Origin: Brevibacterium jeotgali
GTDB lineage: Bacteria; Actinomycetota; Actinomycetes; Actinomycetales; Brevibacteriaceae
Assembly (NCBI RefSeq): GCF_900169175.1
Contig: NZ_FXZM01000005.1
Location: forward strand, 124,001-188,000
Length of the DNA: 64,000 bases
Reading direction: 5' to 3'
This document shows, piece by piece, positions 16,836-26,653 of the stretch. The stretch's first letter is position 1; the number at the start of each line of letters is the position of its first letter. Both the position numbers and the translations under genes were made by a program. The notes beneath the pieces are model-generated. The model had not been told where the DNA came from. It saw only the letters and a list, made by a program, of their open reading frames with translations, and made no database searches.

Positions 16836-17825
16836 ATGACTGACACCAACGCCCCGACGCCCGCCGGTTCACCCCGCACGATCGCCCTGTCGTCCCTGGA
16901 CGCCGCACAGGCGGTGCTGGCCGCCGCGACGCAGTCCGACGGCATCCCGCCGATCTCCGACGGGCTCCTCGAGGCAGCGGCCGACGGCACTGCCGTGATC
17001 CTCGGGATCGCCGAGGCCACCGACGATGAGACGACCGGAGGCAAGGCCGCCGCAGGCGACTCGGGCTCACCCGACGCCCCCCTGGCGGGCGTCGGAGTCG
17101 CGGCTCTGCAGGGCGAGCGCTGGGCGGCCGAGGCCGCTGTGGCTCCAGAGCACCGCCGCCGAGGCCTGGGCCGCGCTCTCGTCACCGCTCTCGCCGAAGC
17201 GGCCCGCGCCTCGGGCGGTGACCCCTGGTTCTGGTCGCACGGCGACCATCCAGCTGCGTACCGCCTCGCGGAGGAGTCCGGACGCCGCCGAGCTCGTGAG
17301 CTGCTGCAGCTCACGACCGAGGGAGTGCCCGAGCTGCCCGCGCTGAATGCACCGGAGGGGGTGGTGCTGCGCGACGTACGAGCCGATGACGCGGAGGCCT
17401 GGGCCGCGGTGAACAACGCCGCGTTCAGCTGGCATCCCGAACAGGGGGGTCAGGATCCCGCGGACTACCGCCGACGGACCGGGGAACCGGACTTCGACCC
17501 CAGCACTGTCGTCATCGCCGAGCGGACCGCCGACGGCAGGGTCCTGGGCTTCCACGAGACGAAGCGGCATGCCACTCACCCGTCCGGCCTCGCGATGGGC
17601 GAGGTTCACGTCATCGGCGTCGACCCCGAGGTGCATGCGCGCGGGCTGGGCCGGGCCCTGCTCGTCGAGGGCATGGCGCGGATGATCGCGGACGGCGCGG
17701 AGGCGATCGAACTGTACGTCGAGAGCGACAACGAGAAGGCCCTGCCGCTGTACAGGGATGTCGGGTTCTCACGTACGGTTGTCCACGTGAGCTACGAGCC
17801 GCCGGAGCGCCCCCATGAACCATGA
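16836..17825 (+). CDS. mshD: Mycothiol synthase (double-GNAT acetyltransferase)
   Basis: A 329-residue enzyme that acetylates Cys-GlcN-Ins with acetyl-CoA, the last step of mycothiol synthesis. It has two GNAT halves: residues 1-150 with [14 protein letters not shown], and 160-329 with [25 protein letters not shown] followed by [21 protein letters not shown]. The middle motif [13 protein letters not shown] matches the family's 'N.AF..HpeQg'. GGAGG six bases before the ATG supports the start. It carries an acidic insertion near residues 65-85 ([17 protein letters not shown]). It overlaps ppk1 by 11 bp. Its presence marks the host as an actinobacterium. Confidence 0.93.
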   Translation: MTDTNAPTPAGSPRTIALSSLDAAQAVLAAATQSDGIPPISDGLLEAAADGTAVILGIAEATDDETTGGKAAAGDSGSPDAPLAGVGVAALQGERWAAEAAVAPEHRRRGLGRALVTALAEAARASGGDPWFWSHGDHPAAYRLAEESGRRRARELLQLTTEGVPELPALNAPEGVVLRDVRADDAEAWAAVNNAAFSWHPEQGGQDPADYRRRTGEPDFDPSTVVIAERTADGRVLGFHETKRHATHPSGLAMGEVHVIGVDPEVHARGLGRALLVEGMARMIADGAEAIELYVESDNEKALPLYRDVGFSRTVVHVSYEPPERPHEP

Positions 17826-20013
17826 GACGTATGACGTGACGACCTTCGGCGTGGAGCACGATCTCCCCGCCGCCGCAGACCGGTTCCTGGATCGCGAGCT
17901 GTCCTGGCTGGCCTTCAACGAGCGTGTCCTGGACATGGCCGCAGACACGACTCTGCCGCTGCTCGAGCGCGCCAATTTCCTGTCGATCTTCGCCTCCAAC
18001 CTCGACGAGTTCTTCATGGTCCGCGTCGCGGGGCTCAAGCGGCGGATCTCGACCGGGCTCGCCGTGGCGTCGGTCACGGGAACGCAGCCGCGCACCGCGA
18101 TGCGCTCGATCACGAAGACCGCCCGCGGCCTCGTGCGTCGCCACGCGGAGCTCTACCGCGACGACATCACCCCCCGCCTCGAGGCGGAGGGGATCTTCGT
18201 CGTCGGCCTCGACGACCTCACGGCCTCGGAGCTCGACGGGGTCTCGGAGCTCTTCAGCGAACGGGTGTTCCCGGTCCTCACGCCTCTGGCGGTGGATCCC
18301 GCCCACCCCTTCCCGTACGTGTCGGGGCTCTCCCTCAACCTGGGCGTGGTGCTGCGGCATCCGCGATCCGGCGCGGAGCACTTCGCCCGCGTCAAGGTGC
18401 CTCCGGTCCTGCCGCGGTTCATCAACGTGTCCGAGTTCGAGGGCACCGGTTCCTCGACTGCGCACACGCCCGGCGCAGAGGCTCCCGTGAGCCCGGAGAC
18501 GCCCGCCCGGTACCTGCCGATCGAGGACGTCATCACCGCGCACCTCGACTCCCTGTTCGAAGGTATGGAGATCGTGTCCGCCGCGTGCTTCCGGATCACG
18601 CGCAACGAGGACCTCGAAGTCGAGGAGGACGACGCGGAGAACCTCCTCAAGGCACTCGAGAAGGAACTGGAGAGGCGCCGCTTCGGGCCCGCCGTCCGCC
18701 TTGAGATCACCGAGGACATGCACCCGCGCGTGCGCGAGCTGCTCGTGAACGAGCTGGCGATCGACGAATCGGAGATCTACGAGCTGCCGACCCCGCTCGA
18801 CCTGCGCGGGCTCGCCATCATCGCCGACGTCCCGCGGGACGACCTCCACTTCGGGAAGGCCGTGCCGATCGTCAGCCGCGACCTGGCCGAGGCCGAATCG
18901 TCCGAGCAGCCCGATGTCTTCGGCGCCCTGAGGGAGCGCGAGATCCTCGTGCAGCACCCCTATGAGTCCTTCTCCACGAGCGTGCAGGCCTTCATCGAGC
19001 AGGCGGCGCAGGATCCGCACGTCGTCGCGATCAAGCAGTCGCTCTACCGCACCAGCGGAGACTCCCCGATCGTCGACGCCCTGATCGAGGCGGCACAGGC
19101 CGGCAAGCAGGTTCTGGCGGTCGTGGAGATCAAGGCCCGGTTCGACGAGGCCAACAACATCACGTGGGCCCGCAAGCTCGAACGGGCCGGGGTCCACGTC
19201 GTGTACGGCATCGTGGGGCTCAAGACGCACGCGAAGCTCTGCCTGGTCGTCCGCCACGAAGCGGGCGGGCTGCGCCGCTACGGCCACGTGGGCACCGGCA
19301 ACTACCACCCGAAGACCGCGCGCGGCTACGAGGACATGGGTCTGCTCACCGCTGATCCGCAGCTGGGCGAAGACATCGCGAAGCTGTTCAATCAGCTGTC
19401 CGGCCTGGCACCCGGCACCACCTACTCCCGCCTGCTCGTGGCGCCTGCGCGTGTGCGCGACGGCCTGCTCGAGCACATCATCGAGGCCACGACGCGCGCA
19501 CGCGCCGGTGAGCGCGCCCGCATCCGCATCAAGGTGAACTCGATCGTCGACGAGCAGATCATCGATCACCTCTACCTCGCATCCCGCGCGGGAGTGAGCG
19601 TCCAGCTGTTCGTCCGGGGGATCTGCGCGATCCGCCCCGGCATCCCGGGACTCAGCGAAAACATCCGGGTGCGGTCGATCCTGGGCCGGTTCCTCGAGCA
19701 CTCGCGGGTGTACGTCTTCGAGTACGGCGACGACTACGAGCGCACGGAGGCGTACATCGGCTCCGCGGACCTCATGCATCGCAATCTGGACCGACGCGTC
19801 GAGGCCCTCGTGCACCTGCAGGACCCGCGGCACATCGATGAGGCACGGCAGCTCTTCGAACTCGCGTTCACCGAAGACACCGCACGCTTCGACCTCGATG
19901 GCGACGGCCTGTGGACCCGTTCGTCCCTCGATGCGCACGGCGCACCGCTCGCCGACTATCAGACCGCTCTCCACCGAGTCCACCGTCACCGCTGGTCGAG
20001 GCAGCGCGGATGA
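17815..20013 (+). CDS. ppk1: Polyphosphate kinase 1
   Basis: A 732-residue PPK1 that builds polyphosphate reversibly from ATP. The N-terminal [16 protein letters not shown] and [19 protein letters not shown] are hallmark sequences. The autophosphorylated His lies in [13 protein letters not shown] (His472), and the second conserved His in [10 protein letters not shown] (His498). A short Ser/Pro-rich insertion (about residues 208-232) is not typical. The ATG overlaps the end of mshD by 11 bp and the TGA overlaps the ATG of the Nudix gene, so the three are translationally coupled. The link to the pst operon just downstream is clear from context: stored and imported phosphate are handled from one block. 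Confidence 0.97.
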   Translation: MNHETYDVTTFGVEHDLPAAADRFLDRELSWLAFNERVLDMAADTTLPLLERANFLSIFASNLDEFFMVRVAGLKRRISTGLAVASVTGTQPRTAMRSITKTARGLVRRHAELYRDDITPRLEAEGIFVVGLDDLTASELDGVSELFSERVFPVLTPLAVDPAHPFPYVSGLSLNLGVVLRHPRSGAEHFARVKVPPVLPRFINVSEFEGTGSSTAHTPGAEAPVSPETPARYLPIEDVITAHLDSLFEGMEIVSAACFRITRNEDLEVEEDDAENLLKALEKELERRRFGPAVRLEITEDMHPRVRELLVNELAIDESEIYELPTPLDLRGLAIIADVPRDDLHFGKAVPIVSRDLAEAESSEQPDVFGALREREILVQHPYESFSTSVQAFIEQAAQDPHVVAIKQSLYRTSGDSPIVDALIEAAQAGKQVLAVVEIKARFDEANNITWARKLERAGVHVVYGIVGLKTHAKLCLVVRHEAGGLRRYGHVGTGNYHPKTARGYEDMGLLTADPQLGEDIAKLFNQLSGLAPGTTYSRLLVAPARVRDGLLEHIIEATTRARAGERARIRIKVNSIVDEQIIDHLYLASRAGVSVQLFVRGICAIRPGIPGLSENIRVRSILGRFLEHSRVYVFEYGDDYERTEAYIGSADLMHRNLDRRVEALVHLQDPRHIDEARQLFELAFTEDTARFDLDGDGLWTRSSLDAHGAPLADYQTALHRVHRHRWSRQRG

Positions 20014-20984
20014 GCCCCTCACCGGTGAGCAACGCCGGAGAGTCTGCGCATCTGCATGCGGACGTCCTCGCCGCCGGATGCGTCCTGTGGCGGGACCGGG
20101 CCGGGGAGCTCGAGGTGCTGCTGGTCCACCGTCCCCGCTACCGGGACTGGTCCTGGCCCAAGGGCAAGGTCGACAAGGGCGAGACCCTGCCCGAGGCCGC
20201 TGTCCGCGAGGTGCTCGAGGAGACCGGGTACTCGGTCACCCTCGGTCTGCCGCTGCCCAGCGCCCGCTACACCGTGGGCAAGGCGCTGCGCAAGCACGTG
20301 TCCTACTGGGCCGCGGAGGTCACCGGGAAGCCCACCGGCACCGTGCAGAATCCCCGAGAGATCGACGAGATCCGCTGGGTGACCGCGGCTCGGGCGAAGG
20401 CCATGCTCACACGCTTCGACGATCGGGAGCAGCTCGACAAGGTCGTCCACGCGCATTCCACGGGGACCCTGCGGGCATGGCCCTTCATCATCGTGCGGCA
20501 CGGGAAGGCATTCCCCCGCGCCAAGTGGCACGAGATCGAGCATGAGCGACCCCTGCTGGCGATCGGCACGCGCCAGTCGCTGGCGCTCACGGGACTGCTG
20601 TCCGCGTGGCACCTCAAGAGGCTCGTCTCCAGCCCGTGGAAGCGGTGCGTGGCCACGCTCGCACCGCTGTCCGCCGCGACGGGGAAGAGCATCCGCAAGC
20701 GCACGACGCTCAGTGAGAAGGCGAACGCGCAGAACCCGCAGAAGACCCGCGCGGTGCTGGAGAAGATCCTCGTGAAGGGCGTCCCGACCGCGCTGTGCAC
20801 GCACCGCCCGGTCCTGCCGACCGTCCTCGAGGTTCTCGCAGATCACTCGCCGGCAGGGCTCGCTGAACGCCTCCCGCCGCGCGATCCCTTCATGAATCCC
20901 GGCGAGATCCTGGTCGCGTACGTGCGCCCCGGCGCGGTCCCCCGCATCGTCGAGTTCGAGCGCTACCGGCCGATCGACACATGA
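20010..20984 (+). CDS. Nudix hydrolase fused to histidine phosphatase (MutT1-like)
   Basis: A 324-residue two-domain protein. The Nudix box is at 52-74 ([16 protein letters not shown] then VLEETGY), matching Gx5Ex7REUxEExGU. The C-terminal domain is a SixA-type histidine phosphatase with RHG at 163-165 and a later His in LCTHRP. Mycobacterial MutT1 has this layout and acts on 8-oxo-dGTP and diadenosine polyphosphates; a role with polyphosphate metabolism fits the neighbouring ppk1 but is inference. ATG at 20010 overlaps the ppk1 stop (ATGA). It ends 67 bp before the PHO box of pstS. Confidence 0.92.
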   Translation: MSPSPVSNAGESAHLHADVLAAGCVLWRDRAGELEVLLVHRPRYRDWSWPKGKVDKGETLPEAAVREVLEETGYSVTLGLPLPSARYTVGKALRKHVSYWAAEVTGKPTGTVQNPREIDEIRWVTAARAKAMLTRFDDREQLDKVVHAHSTGTLRAWPFIIVRHGKAFPRAKWHEIEHERPLLAIGTRQSLALTGLLSAWHLKRLVSSPWKRCVATLAPLSAATGKSIRKRTTLSEKANAQNPQKTRAVLEKILVKGVPTALCTHRPVLPTVLEVLADHSPAGLAERLPPRDPFMNPGEILVAYVRPGAVPRIVEFERYRPIDT

Positions 20985-21051
20985 CCTGCGTCACGCGTGA
21001 CCACGGCGACGATCCCCTGGTGTGACGAGGATCCCAGACGCCGGGCACCTC

Positions 21052-21069
21052 GTTCACCGGCCGTTCACA
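21052..21069 (+). promoter_or_regulatory. PHO box (PhoP operator) upstream of pstS
   Basis: Two direct repeats, GTTCACC (21052-21058) and GTTCACA (21063-21069), start 11 bp apart, which is the spacing of the actinobacterial PHO-box unit (GTTCACC-like 7-mer plus 4 nt) known from Streptomyces. They lie 120-137 bp before the pstS start. The second repeat contains the -35 hexamer of the promoter below. Confidence 0.85.
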
Positions 21070-21093
21070 TTCGACTCCCTTTCGAGTCATACT
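21064..21093 (+). promoter_or_regulatory. Predicted pstS promoter
   Basis: -35 TTCACA (21064-21069) and -10 CATACT (21088-21093) are separated by 18 bp. The -35 lies inside the second PHO-box repeat, so a response regulator bound there would contact RNA polymerase directly. A small AGGGG/CCCCT hairpin (21122-21134) follows in the leader. Confidence 0.65.
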
Positions 21094-21188
21094 GCACTCG
21101 TAGCGTAGAGACCGCACTCAGAGGGGTATCCCCTGCACCTGGGAACTCTCCCCGGATGCCCCTTACACATGGAGCGAAAGGCACCCAC

Positions 21189-22280
21189 GTGAAGCTCAAG
21201 CGTTTCAGTACCGCTGCAGCAGTCCTCGCAGCTGGCGCACTCACCCTCTCCGCCTGCGGCGGAGGATCCGGCAACGGCGAAGGCGGCGAGCCCGCAGCGG
21301 ACGCCGGTTCCGTCTCCGGCACTCTGATCGGCGGCGGCGCGTCGTCGCAGGAGGCCGCGATGACCGCGTGGACCCAGGGCGTCACCGAGGTCTCCCCCGA
21401 TCTCACCGTGAACTACGACCCGGTCGGCTCCGGCGCCGGCCGCGAGGGCTTCCTCGCGGGCCAGTACTCGTTCGCCGGTTCAGACGCCGCGATGGACGAG
21501 GATGAGCAGGAGCAGGCCGCATCGGTCTGCGGTCCTGAGGGCATCTTCCACGTCCCGTCCTACATCTCCCCCGTCGCGGTCGCCTTCAACCTCGAGGGCG
21601 TCGACACCGTGAACATGGATGCGGAGACCATCGCTCAGGTCTTCGCCGGTGAGATCACCGAGTGGAACGACGACGCGATCGCGGAGCAGAACGAGGGCAC
21701 CGAGCTGCCCGACACGCCGATCACCGTCGTGCACCGCTCCGACGACTCCGGCACCACGGAGAACTTCACCGCGTACCTCAACGAAGCGGCCGGAGACGCC
21801 TGGGAGTACGACGAGGTCGAGACCTGGCCGTCCGACATCGCCGCGGAATCCGCTCAGCAGACGTCCGGCGTCGTGTCGCTGGCGGGCAGCACCGACGGCG
21901 CGATCACCTACGCGGACGCCTCGCAGGTCGGCGATCTGGGCACCGTCGCGGTGGGCGTGGGCGGCGAGTACGTCGAGTACTCCGCTGACGCCGCCTCGCA
22001 GGCCGTCGAGGCCTCGGAGACGAAGGAAGACGGATCGGTCGAGCTCGACCGCGCGACGGAGGAGGCCGGCGTCTACCCGATCGTCCTCGTCTCCTACCAC
22101 ATCTTCTGCCAGCAGTACCAGGACCAGGAGACCGCTGACCTCGCGCAGGCGTTCGGCCAGTACATCATCTCCGAGGAGGGCCAGACGGCCGCCGAGGATT
22201 CGGCCGGCTCCGCGCCGATCTCCGACGAGACGCGCACCGCCGCAGCCGAGCGCATCGACAGCATCGCAGTCCAGGGCTGA
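21189..22280 (+). CDS. pstS: Phosphate ABC transporter substrate-binding lipoprotein PstS
   Basis: A 363-residue phosphate-binding lipoprotein. The signal peptide ends in a lipobox LTLSAC with Cys23 as lipidation site, followed by a Gly/Glu-rich linker. Phosphate-site segments are present: GGGASSQEAA (the 'G.Gas.p' loop), GSGAGREGFLAG, FAGSDAAMDEDE and HRSDDSGTTENFTAYL. The GTG at 21189 follows AAAGG at nine bases. It heads pstSCAB behind a PHO box, so induction by phosphate starvation is expected. A strong hairpin after its stop would raise PstS above the membrane subunits. Confidence 0.96.
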   Translation: MKLKRFSTAAAVLAAGALTLSACGGGSGNGEGGEPAADAGSVSGTLIGGGASSQEAAMTAWTQGVTEVSPDLTVNYDPVGSGAGREGFLAGQYSFAGSDAAMDEDEQEQAASVCGPEGIFHVPSYISPVAVAFNLEGVDTVNMDAETIAQVFAGEITEWNDDAIAEQNEGTELPDTPITVVHRSDDSGTTENFTAYLNEAAGDAWEYDEVETWPSDIAAESAQQTSGVVSLAGSTDGAITYADASQVGDLGTVAVGVGGEYVEYSADAASQAVEASETKEDGSVELDRATEEAGVYPIVLVSYHIFCQQYQDQETADLAQAFGQYIISEEGQTAAEDSAGSAPISDETRTAAAERIDSIAVQG

Positions 22281-22305
22281 TATAGGCTCCGAACTGGCAT
22301 CGGCA

Positions 22306-22342
22306 CTGCCGCCGGTTCACTCACACAGTGGACCGGCGGCAG
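22306..22342 (+). terminator. Intercistronic hairpin between pstS and pstC
   Basis: A 15-bp stem (22306-22320 with 22328-22342, 14 Watson-Crick pairs plus one G-T) around a 7-nt loop, 25 bp after the pstS stop. It has no T-run, so it may act as an mRNA 3'-end stabiliser or partial terminator, giving more PstS than PstCAB. Confidence 0.75.
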
Positions 22343-22433
22343 CGTCGTGTCCGTTGCTCGATGCCCATGATTCACAGTTCCACCATGGTTCCGGAGCTCC
22401 GTTCCGGACTGCCGAACTCCGAGGGGAGTCATC

Positions 22434-23405
22434 GTGACTGAGCAGGTCACCGAAGCGAGGGACCCCAAGTCCTCACCCATCACGAAGTCATCGGGGAATG
22501 CCTCCGGGGACAAGATCTTCGCCGGTCTGTCGTACGGCGCCGGCGCACTCATCCTCGTGGTGCTCGCGTTCGTCGCGATCTTCCTCGTCACCGAATCGCT
22601 GCCCGCGCTGGCGCCCACGCTGTTCTCCGACCAGGACTCGATCAGCAGCGCGGACAACTTCTGGGTCTACGTCGTCCCGCTCATCGGTGGCACGATCATG
22701 GCCTCGTTCATCGCCATCCTCATCGCGACGCCGGTCGCCATCGGGATCGCGCTGTACATCTCGCACTACGCACCGCGGCGCATCTCGACGCCGGTCGGCT
22801 ACGTGATCGACCTGCTGGCCGCGATCCCCTCGGTCGTCTACGGCGCGTGGGGCATGCTCACGCTCTCCACCGCGCTCGTGCCGGTCTACGGCTGGCTGCA
22901 CGACGTGCTCGGCTTCATCCCCTTCTTCTCCGGCGATCCGTCCACGACGGGGCGTACGCTGCTCACCTCCGGAGTCGTACTCGCCGTGATGATCCTGCCG
23001 ATCATCACGGCGCTCTGCCGTGAGATCTTCCTCCAGACCCCCAAGCTGCACGAAGAGGCGGCTCTGGCACTGGGGGCGACGCAGTGGGAGATGATCAGGA
23101 TGACCGTCTTCCCCTTCGCCCGCGCGGGCATCATCTCCTCCGTCATGCTGGGACTGGGCCGCGCGCTGGGTGAGACCATGGCCGTCACCCTCGTCCTGTC
23201 CGGCGGCGTCTTCACGCTCAGCCTCATCTCGTCGGGCAATCAGACCATCCCGTCGGAGATCGCGCTCAACTTCCCTGAGGCGTTCGGCATGCGCCAGTCC
23301 GAACTCGTCGCGGCCGGCCTCATGCTCTTCATCATCACGCTTGCGGTGAACATGGTCGCCCGCGCGATCGTCAACCGCAACAAGGAATTCTCGGGAGCCA
23401 ACTGA
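22434..23405 (+). CDS. pstC: Phosphate ABC transporter permease PstC
   Basis: A 323-residue inner-membrane permease with six main hydrophobic segments. The EAA loop is LHEEAALALGATQWEMIRMTVFPFARAGI, and LLAAIPSVVYGAWGM is the typical PstC segment. The GTG at 22434 has GGGGAG seven bases upstream. Its TGA shares one base with the pstA ATG (23405), so translation is coupled. Confidence 0.96.
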   Translation: MTEQVTEARDPKSSPITKSSGNASGDKIFAGLSYGAGALILVVLAFVAIFLVTESLPALAPTLFSDQDSISSADNFWVYVVPLIGGTIMASFIAILIATPVAIGIALYISHYAPRRISTPVGYVIDLLAAIPSVVYGAWGMLTLSTALVPVYGWLHDVLGFIPFFSGDPSTTGRTLLTSGVVLAVMILPIITALCREIFLQTPKLHEEAALALGATQWEMIRMTVFPFARAGIISSVMLGLGRALGETMAVTLVLSGGVFTLSLISSGNQTIPSEIALNFPEAFGMRQSELVAAGLMLFIITLAVNMVARAIVNRNKEFSGAN

Positions 23406-24610
23406 TGTCGACAGCAGTGAAGAAGACAGTCGAGGGGGCCTCCCCCGACCCGAAGGCGTCGAAGAACGGCAAGTCCTCGAGGAACGGCAACGCCTTCACC
23501 GCGGGTCAGAAGCCGCGCTGGGTGTGGGCCGTCGTGCTCGCCGGTGCCCTCGTCGTCGGTGCGGGCATCACCGTCGTGCTCGGAGGTGAGGGCTTCTCCG
23601 TCACGGGGTGGCTCATCTTCTCCGCCATCCTGTACGTCATCGGCATGTACGTGACGACCCGCGTGATGGAGAACAGGCGCCGTGCGACGGACGGCCTGTG
23701 GCGCAACCTGGTGTGGGCGGCATTCGTCGTCGCACTCATCCCGCTGGTGTCCCTCCTCTGGACGGTGTTCGCGCAGGGACTGCCCACGCTCATCGCCAAT
23801 CCGAGCCTGTTGACAGAGGACATGAGCACGACCAACGGGGCCACGGACCAGGCCACGGTGGATGAGGGAGAATCACTCGCCGGCGGGTTCGTCCACGGTC
23901 TCATCGGCACGCTCATGATCACCGTGCTCGCCACGCTCATCTCCGTGCCGATCGGTCTCATGGCCTCGATCTATCTGACCGAATACAGCCGGGGCGGCCT
24001 GTTCGCGCGCTCCATCACCTTCTTCGTCGACGTCATGACGGGCATCCCGTCGATCGTCGCCGGTCTCTTCGCGTTCGCAGCCGTCCAGCTGTTCGTCACG
24101 ACGTTCATCGGAACCGGTCCTGCCCAGCTCCAGATGGTCAAGATGGGACTCACCGCGTCGATCGCCCTGTCCGTGCTCATGATTCCGGTCGTCGTCCGGT
24201 CGACGGAGGAGATGCTCCGCGTCGTGCCGAACGAGCTGCGCGAGGCATCGTACGCCCTGGGCGTCCGCAAGTGGCAGACGATCATGAAGGTCGTCCTCCC
24301 CACATCGATCTCCGGCATCGCCTCCGGCGTGACCCTCGCGATCGCCCGCGTCGCAGGTGAGACCGCTCCGATCCTCGTCACCGCGGGCTTCCTCGCCACG
24401 ACGACCTGGAACCCGTTCAACGGCTGGATGACGGCGCTGCCCGTCTACATCTATCGTCAGCTCATCAACCCGACAGCTCCCGGCGCTCCGCTGCCGTCGG
24501 AGCTGCGTGCATGGGCCGCCGCGCTCGTGCTCATCGTCATCGTGATGCTGCTCAACCTCATCGCCCGCATCGTCGCCAAGGCATTCGCGCCGACGAAGAC
24601 CGGGCGCTGA
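23405..24610 (+). CDS. pstA: Phosphate ABC transporter permease PstA (N-terminally extended)
   Basis: A 401-residue permease, about 100 residues longer than most PstA proteins. The extra N-terminal part begins with a Lys/Ser-rich tail and adds two hydrophobic segments ([20 protein letters not shown] and [15 protein letters not shown]) before the canonical core. The core has [21 protein letters not shown], and the EAA loop [22 protein letters not shown]. It partners PstC to form the phosphate channel. Similar extensions occur in other actinobacteria, from memory. Confidence 0.95.
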   Translation: MSTAVKKTVEGASPDPKASKNGKSSRNGNAFTAGQKPRWVWAVVLAGALVVGAGITVVLGGEGFSVTGWLIFSAILYVIGMYVTTRVMENRRRATDGLWRNLVWAAFVVALIPLVSLLWTVFAQGLPTLIANPSLLTEDMSTTNGATDQATVDEGESLAGGFVHGLIGTLMITVLATLISVPIGLMASIYLTEYSRGGLFARSITFFVDVMTGIPSIVAGLFAFAAVQLFVTTFIGTGPAQLQMVKMGLTASIALSVLMIPVVVRSTEEMLRVVPNELREASYALGVRKWQTIMKVVLPTSISGIASGVTLAIARVAGETAPILVTAGFLATTTWNPFNGWMTALPVYIYRQLINPTAPGAPLPSELRAWAAALVLIVIVMLLNLIARIVAKAFAPTKTGR

Positions 24611-24618
24611 CCCAGGCG

Positions 24619-24649
24619 CGAGCAGGCACGAGCAGGCACGAGCAGGCAC
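24619..24649. repeat. Tandem repeat, 10 bp x 3, in the pstA-pstB gap
   Basis: CGAGCAGGCA is repeated three times with exact 10-bp period, directly after the pstA stop and 22 bp before the pstB start. It lies between two operon members, so it is transcribed. Confidence 0.85.
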
Positions 24650-24671
24650 AGAAGCAAAGGAACGAAGACCC

Positions 24672-25451
24672 ATGGCAAAGCGCATCGACGCAGTCGACCT
24701 CAACGTCTACTACGGCAGCTTCCTCGCCGTCCAGGATGTGAACATCCGCATCGAGCCGCGGGCCGTCACGGCCTTCATCGGTCCGTCCGGGTGCGGTAAG
24801 ACAACCTTCCTCCGCACGATCAACCGCATGCATGAGGTGCTGCCCGGCGCATACGCCGACGGCAAGATCCTCCTGGACGGTGACAACATCTACGACGCCG
24901 GCGTGGACCCGGTGACCATCCGCGCGGAAGTGGGCATGGTCTTCCAGCGCCCCAATCCGTTCCCCACGATGTCCATCCGTGAGAACGTGCTCGCCGGCTA
25001 CAAGCTCAACGGCACGCGCCTGTCGAAGTCCGACGCGGATGCGATCCTGGAGAAGTCGCTGCGCGGCGCGAACCTGTGGAACGAGGTCAAGGACCGCCTC
25101 GACAAGCCGGGCTCCGGGCTGTCGGGCGGCCAGCAGCAGCGCCTCTGCATCGCCCGCACGGTGGCCGTCGAACCGTCCGTCATCCTCATGGACGAGCCGT
25201 GCTCTGCGCTCGACCCGATCTCCACTCTGGCCGTCGAGGACCTCATCAACCAGCTCAAGGAGGACTACACGGTCGTCATCGTCACGCACAACATGCAGCA
25301 GGCCGCACGCGTGGCGGACAAGACCGCGTTCTTCAACATCCAGGGGACCGGTCAGCCGGGCCAGCTCATCGAGTACGCGGACACCAAGACGATCTTCCAG
25401 AACCCGGAGAACGAGCAGACGCTCAACTACATCTCCGGCCGCTTCGGATGA
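24672..25451 (+). CDS. pstB: Phosphate ABC transporter ATP-binding protein PstB
   Basis: A 259-residue ABC ATPase. Walker A is GPSGCGKT (37-44); the signature is [13 protein letters not shown]; Walker B is [12 protein letters not shown]; the switch His is in [25 protein letters not shown] and [19 protein letters not shown] are PstB-specific. GGAAC lies about nine bases before the ATG. It ends the operon; no phoU follows, which is the usual next gene in many bacteria. Confidence 0.97.
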   Translation: MAKRIDAVDLNVYYGSFLAVQDVNIRIEPRAVTAFIGPSGCGKTTFLRTINRMHEVLPGAYADGKILLDGDNIYDAGVDPVTIRAEVGMVFQRPNPFPTMSIRENVLAGYKLNGTRLSKSDADAILEKSLRGANLWNEVKDRLDKPGSGLSGGQQQRLCIARTVAVEPSVILMDEPCSALDPISTLAVEDLINQLKEDYTVVIVTHNMQQAARVADKTAFFNIQGTGQPGQLIEYADTKTIFQNPENEQTLNYISGRFG

Positions 25452-25487
25452 TCCGACGGGACAGCTGACCCGACGGGCCGAATGAGG

Positions 25488-25522
25488 GAGACGGGGCCGG
25501 ACCCAGCGTCCGGTCCCGTCTC
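25488..25522 (+). terminator. Intrinsic terminator of the pst operon
   Basis: A 15-nt arm starting GAGACGGGGCCGGAC (25488-25502) pairs with 25508-25522 at 14 of 15 positions, around a 5-nt loop, 36 bp after the pstB stop. Confidence 0.85.
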
Positions 25523-25633
25523 CGTCATTCAGCACGACTCCCTGTCGTTCAGCACGACTGTGCAGCCCAGCAGGGCGGCCACGCGGTCAGGTGCACCCGT
25601 CTGAGCCGGCCGCACCTCTGTGACCCGACCTGC

Positions 25634-26644
25634 TCAGACGCCCATGAGGATGAGCAGTCCTGCGAGCGCCGCGCCCAGGACCGCCGGCACGGGGATCCCC
25701 AGCAGTGCGGCGCCGATGACCGGGTAGAGGAACCGTGTGCGGATGTGGCCCCGCCTGCCGGAGAACTGCGTGCCGACGTTCGCCGCGGACACGGTGTAGA
25801 CGATCGAGACGGGCACCGCGACGGCGAAGGCCGACACGAGTGTGGTGGTCGCTGCGACGCCGTTCGCGATGACGGACTTGAGCGGATCGAGCTTCACCAT
25901 CCGCACCGCGACCGTACGAGCGACCCGCCAGCCTGAGGTGACGGTGCCGACAGCCAGTGCCGTCGCGATGAGGAGCCGGACCGGCCAGCCGACCGTCGTG
26001 TCCTCCCCCGCCGCGAAGTCGATCCCCTCATAGGCGAGGACCGCCATCGCGAGCACGGCAGCGGACTTCTGCGCGTCCTGCACTCCGTGACCCAAGGACA
26101 GGAGCCCCGTCATCACCGCGTCCGCCGCCCGCGCAGTGCGGAACAGCGGCTTGGGCGCAGACGTCGCTGCGAGACGGGTGACGACGGCAGTGACCAGAGC
26201 GGACAGGCCCAGCACGACGAGCGGTGCGGTCAGAAGCGGCAGGATGAGCCGCATGAGCATGCCCTCGAAGTCGGCGACGGCTCCGTACACCAGGCCCGCT
26301 CCCAGCACCCCGCCCACCAGGCTGTAGGAGGACGACACGGGCACGGCCAGCAGATAGGTCACGATCCCCCACGCCGTCGCCGCGGTCATGCCCGCGACGA
26401 TGACGGAGAGGATGCCGTGCGGGTCGTGAGGCAGCGACACCGTGTTCTCCGCGACTGCCAGGGCGACTCCCTGGCCCAGGAGTGCACCGATGAAGTTGAA
26501 GGCTCCTGACAGCCACAGTGCGATGCGGGGACTCAGCGCACGGTTCGCGACGGCGTTGCCGACTGTGGCACCCGCATCATGGAAGCCGTTGACGAAGGCG
26601 AACGCGGTGACGGAGACGACCGCGACGACGAAGAGGAGCTCCAC
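25634..26644 (-). CDS. pit: PiT family inorganic phosphate transporter
   Basis: A 336-residue low-affinity phosphate permease. It carries both family signature repeats: FAFVNGFHDAGATVGNAVA (15-33) at the start and LSLGHGVQDAQKSAAVLAMA in the second half. About ten hydrophobic segments. It converges with the pst operon and is encoded 9 bp after a DUF47 gene, the common pairing in which DUF47 modulates Pit. So the block holds both high-affinity (Pst) and low-affinity (Pit) uptake. Confidence 0.94.
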   Translation of the reverse strand: MELLFVVAVVSVTAFAFVNGFHDAGATVGNAVANRALSPRIALWLSGAFNFIGALLGQGVALAVAENTVSLPHDPHGILSVIVAGMTAATAWGIVTYLLAVPVSSSYSLVGGVLGAGLVYGAVADFEGMLMRLILPLLTAPLVVLGLSALVTAVVTRLAATSAPKPLFRTARAADAVMTGLLSLGHGVQDAQKSAAVLAMAVLAYEGIDFAAGEDTTVGWPVRLLIATALAVGTVTSGWRVARTVAVRMVKLDPLKSVIANGVAATTTLVSAFAVAVPVSIVYTVSAANVGTQFSGRRGHIRTRFLYPVIGAALLGIPVPAVLGAALAGLLILMGV

Positions 26645-26653
26645 GTTCCCCGC

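Noticed and set aside
17611-20022. Open frame of 803 codons opposite mshD and ppk1
   Set aside because: Same reason: antisense to two clear enzymes, with no domain or start signal of its own.
25528-25560. Direct repeat TTCAGCACGACT with 20-bp period after the pst terminator
   Set aside because: Two short copies only, and no clear role; it belongs with the general small-repeat pattern.
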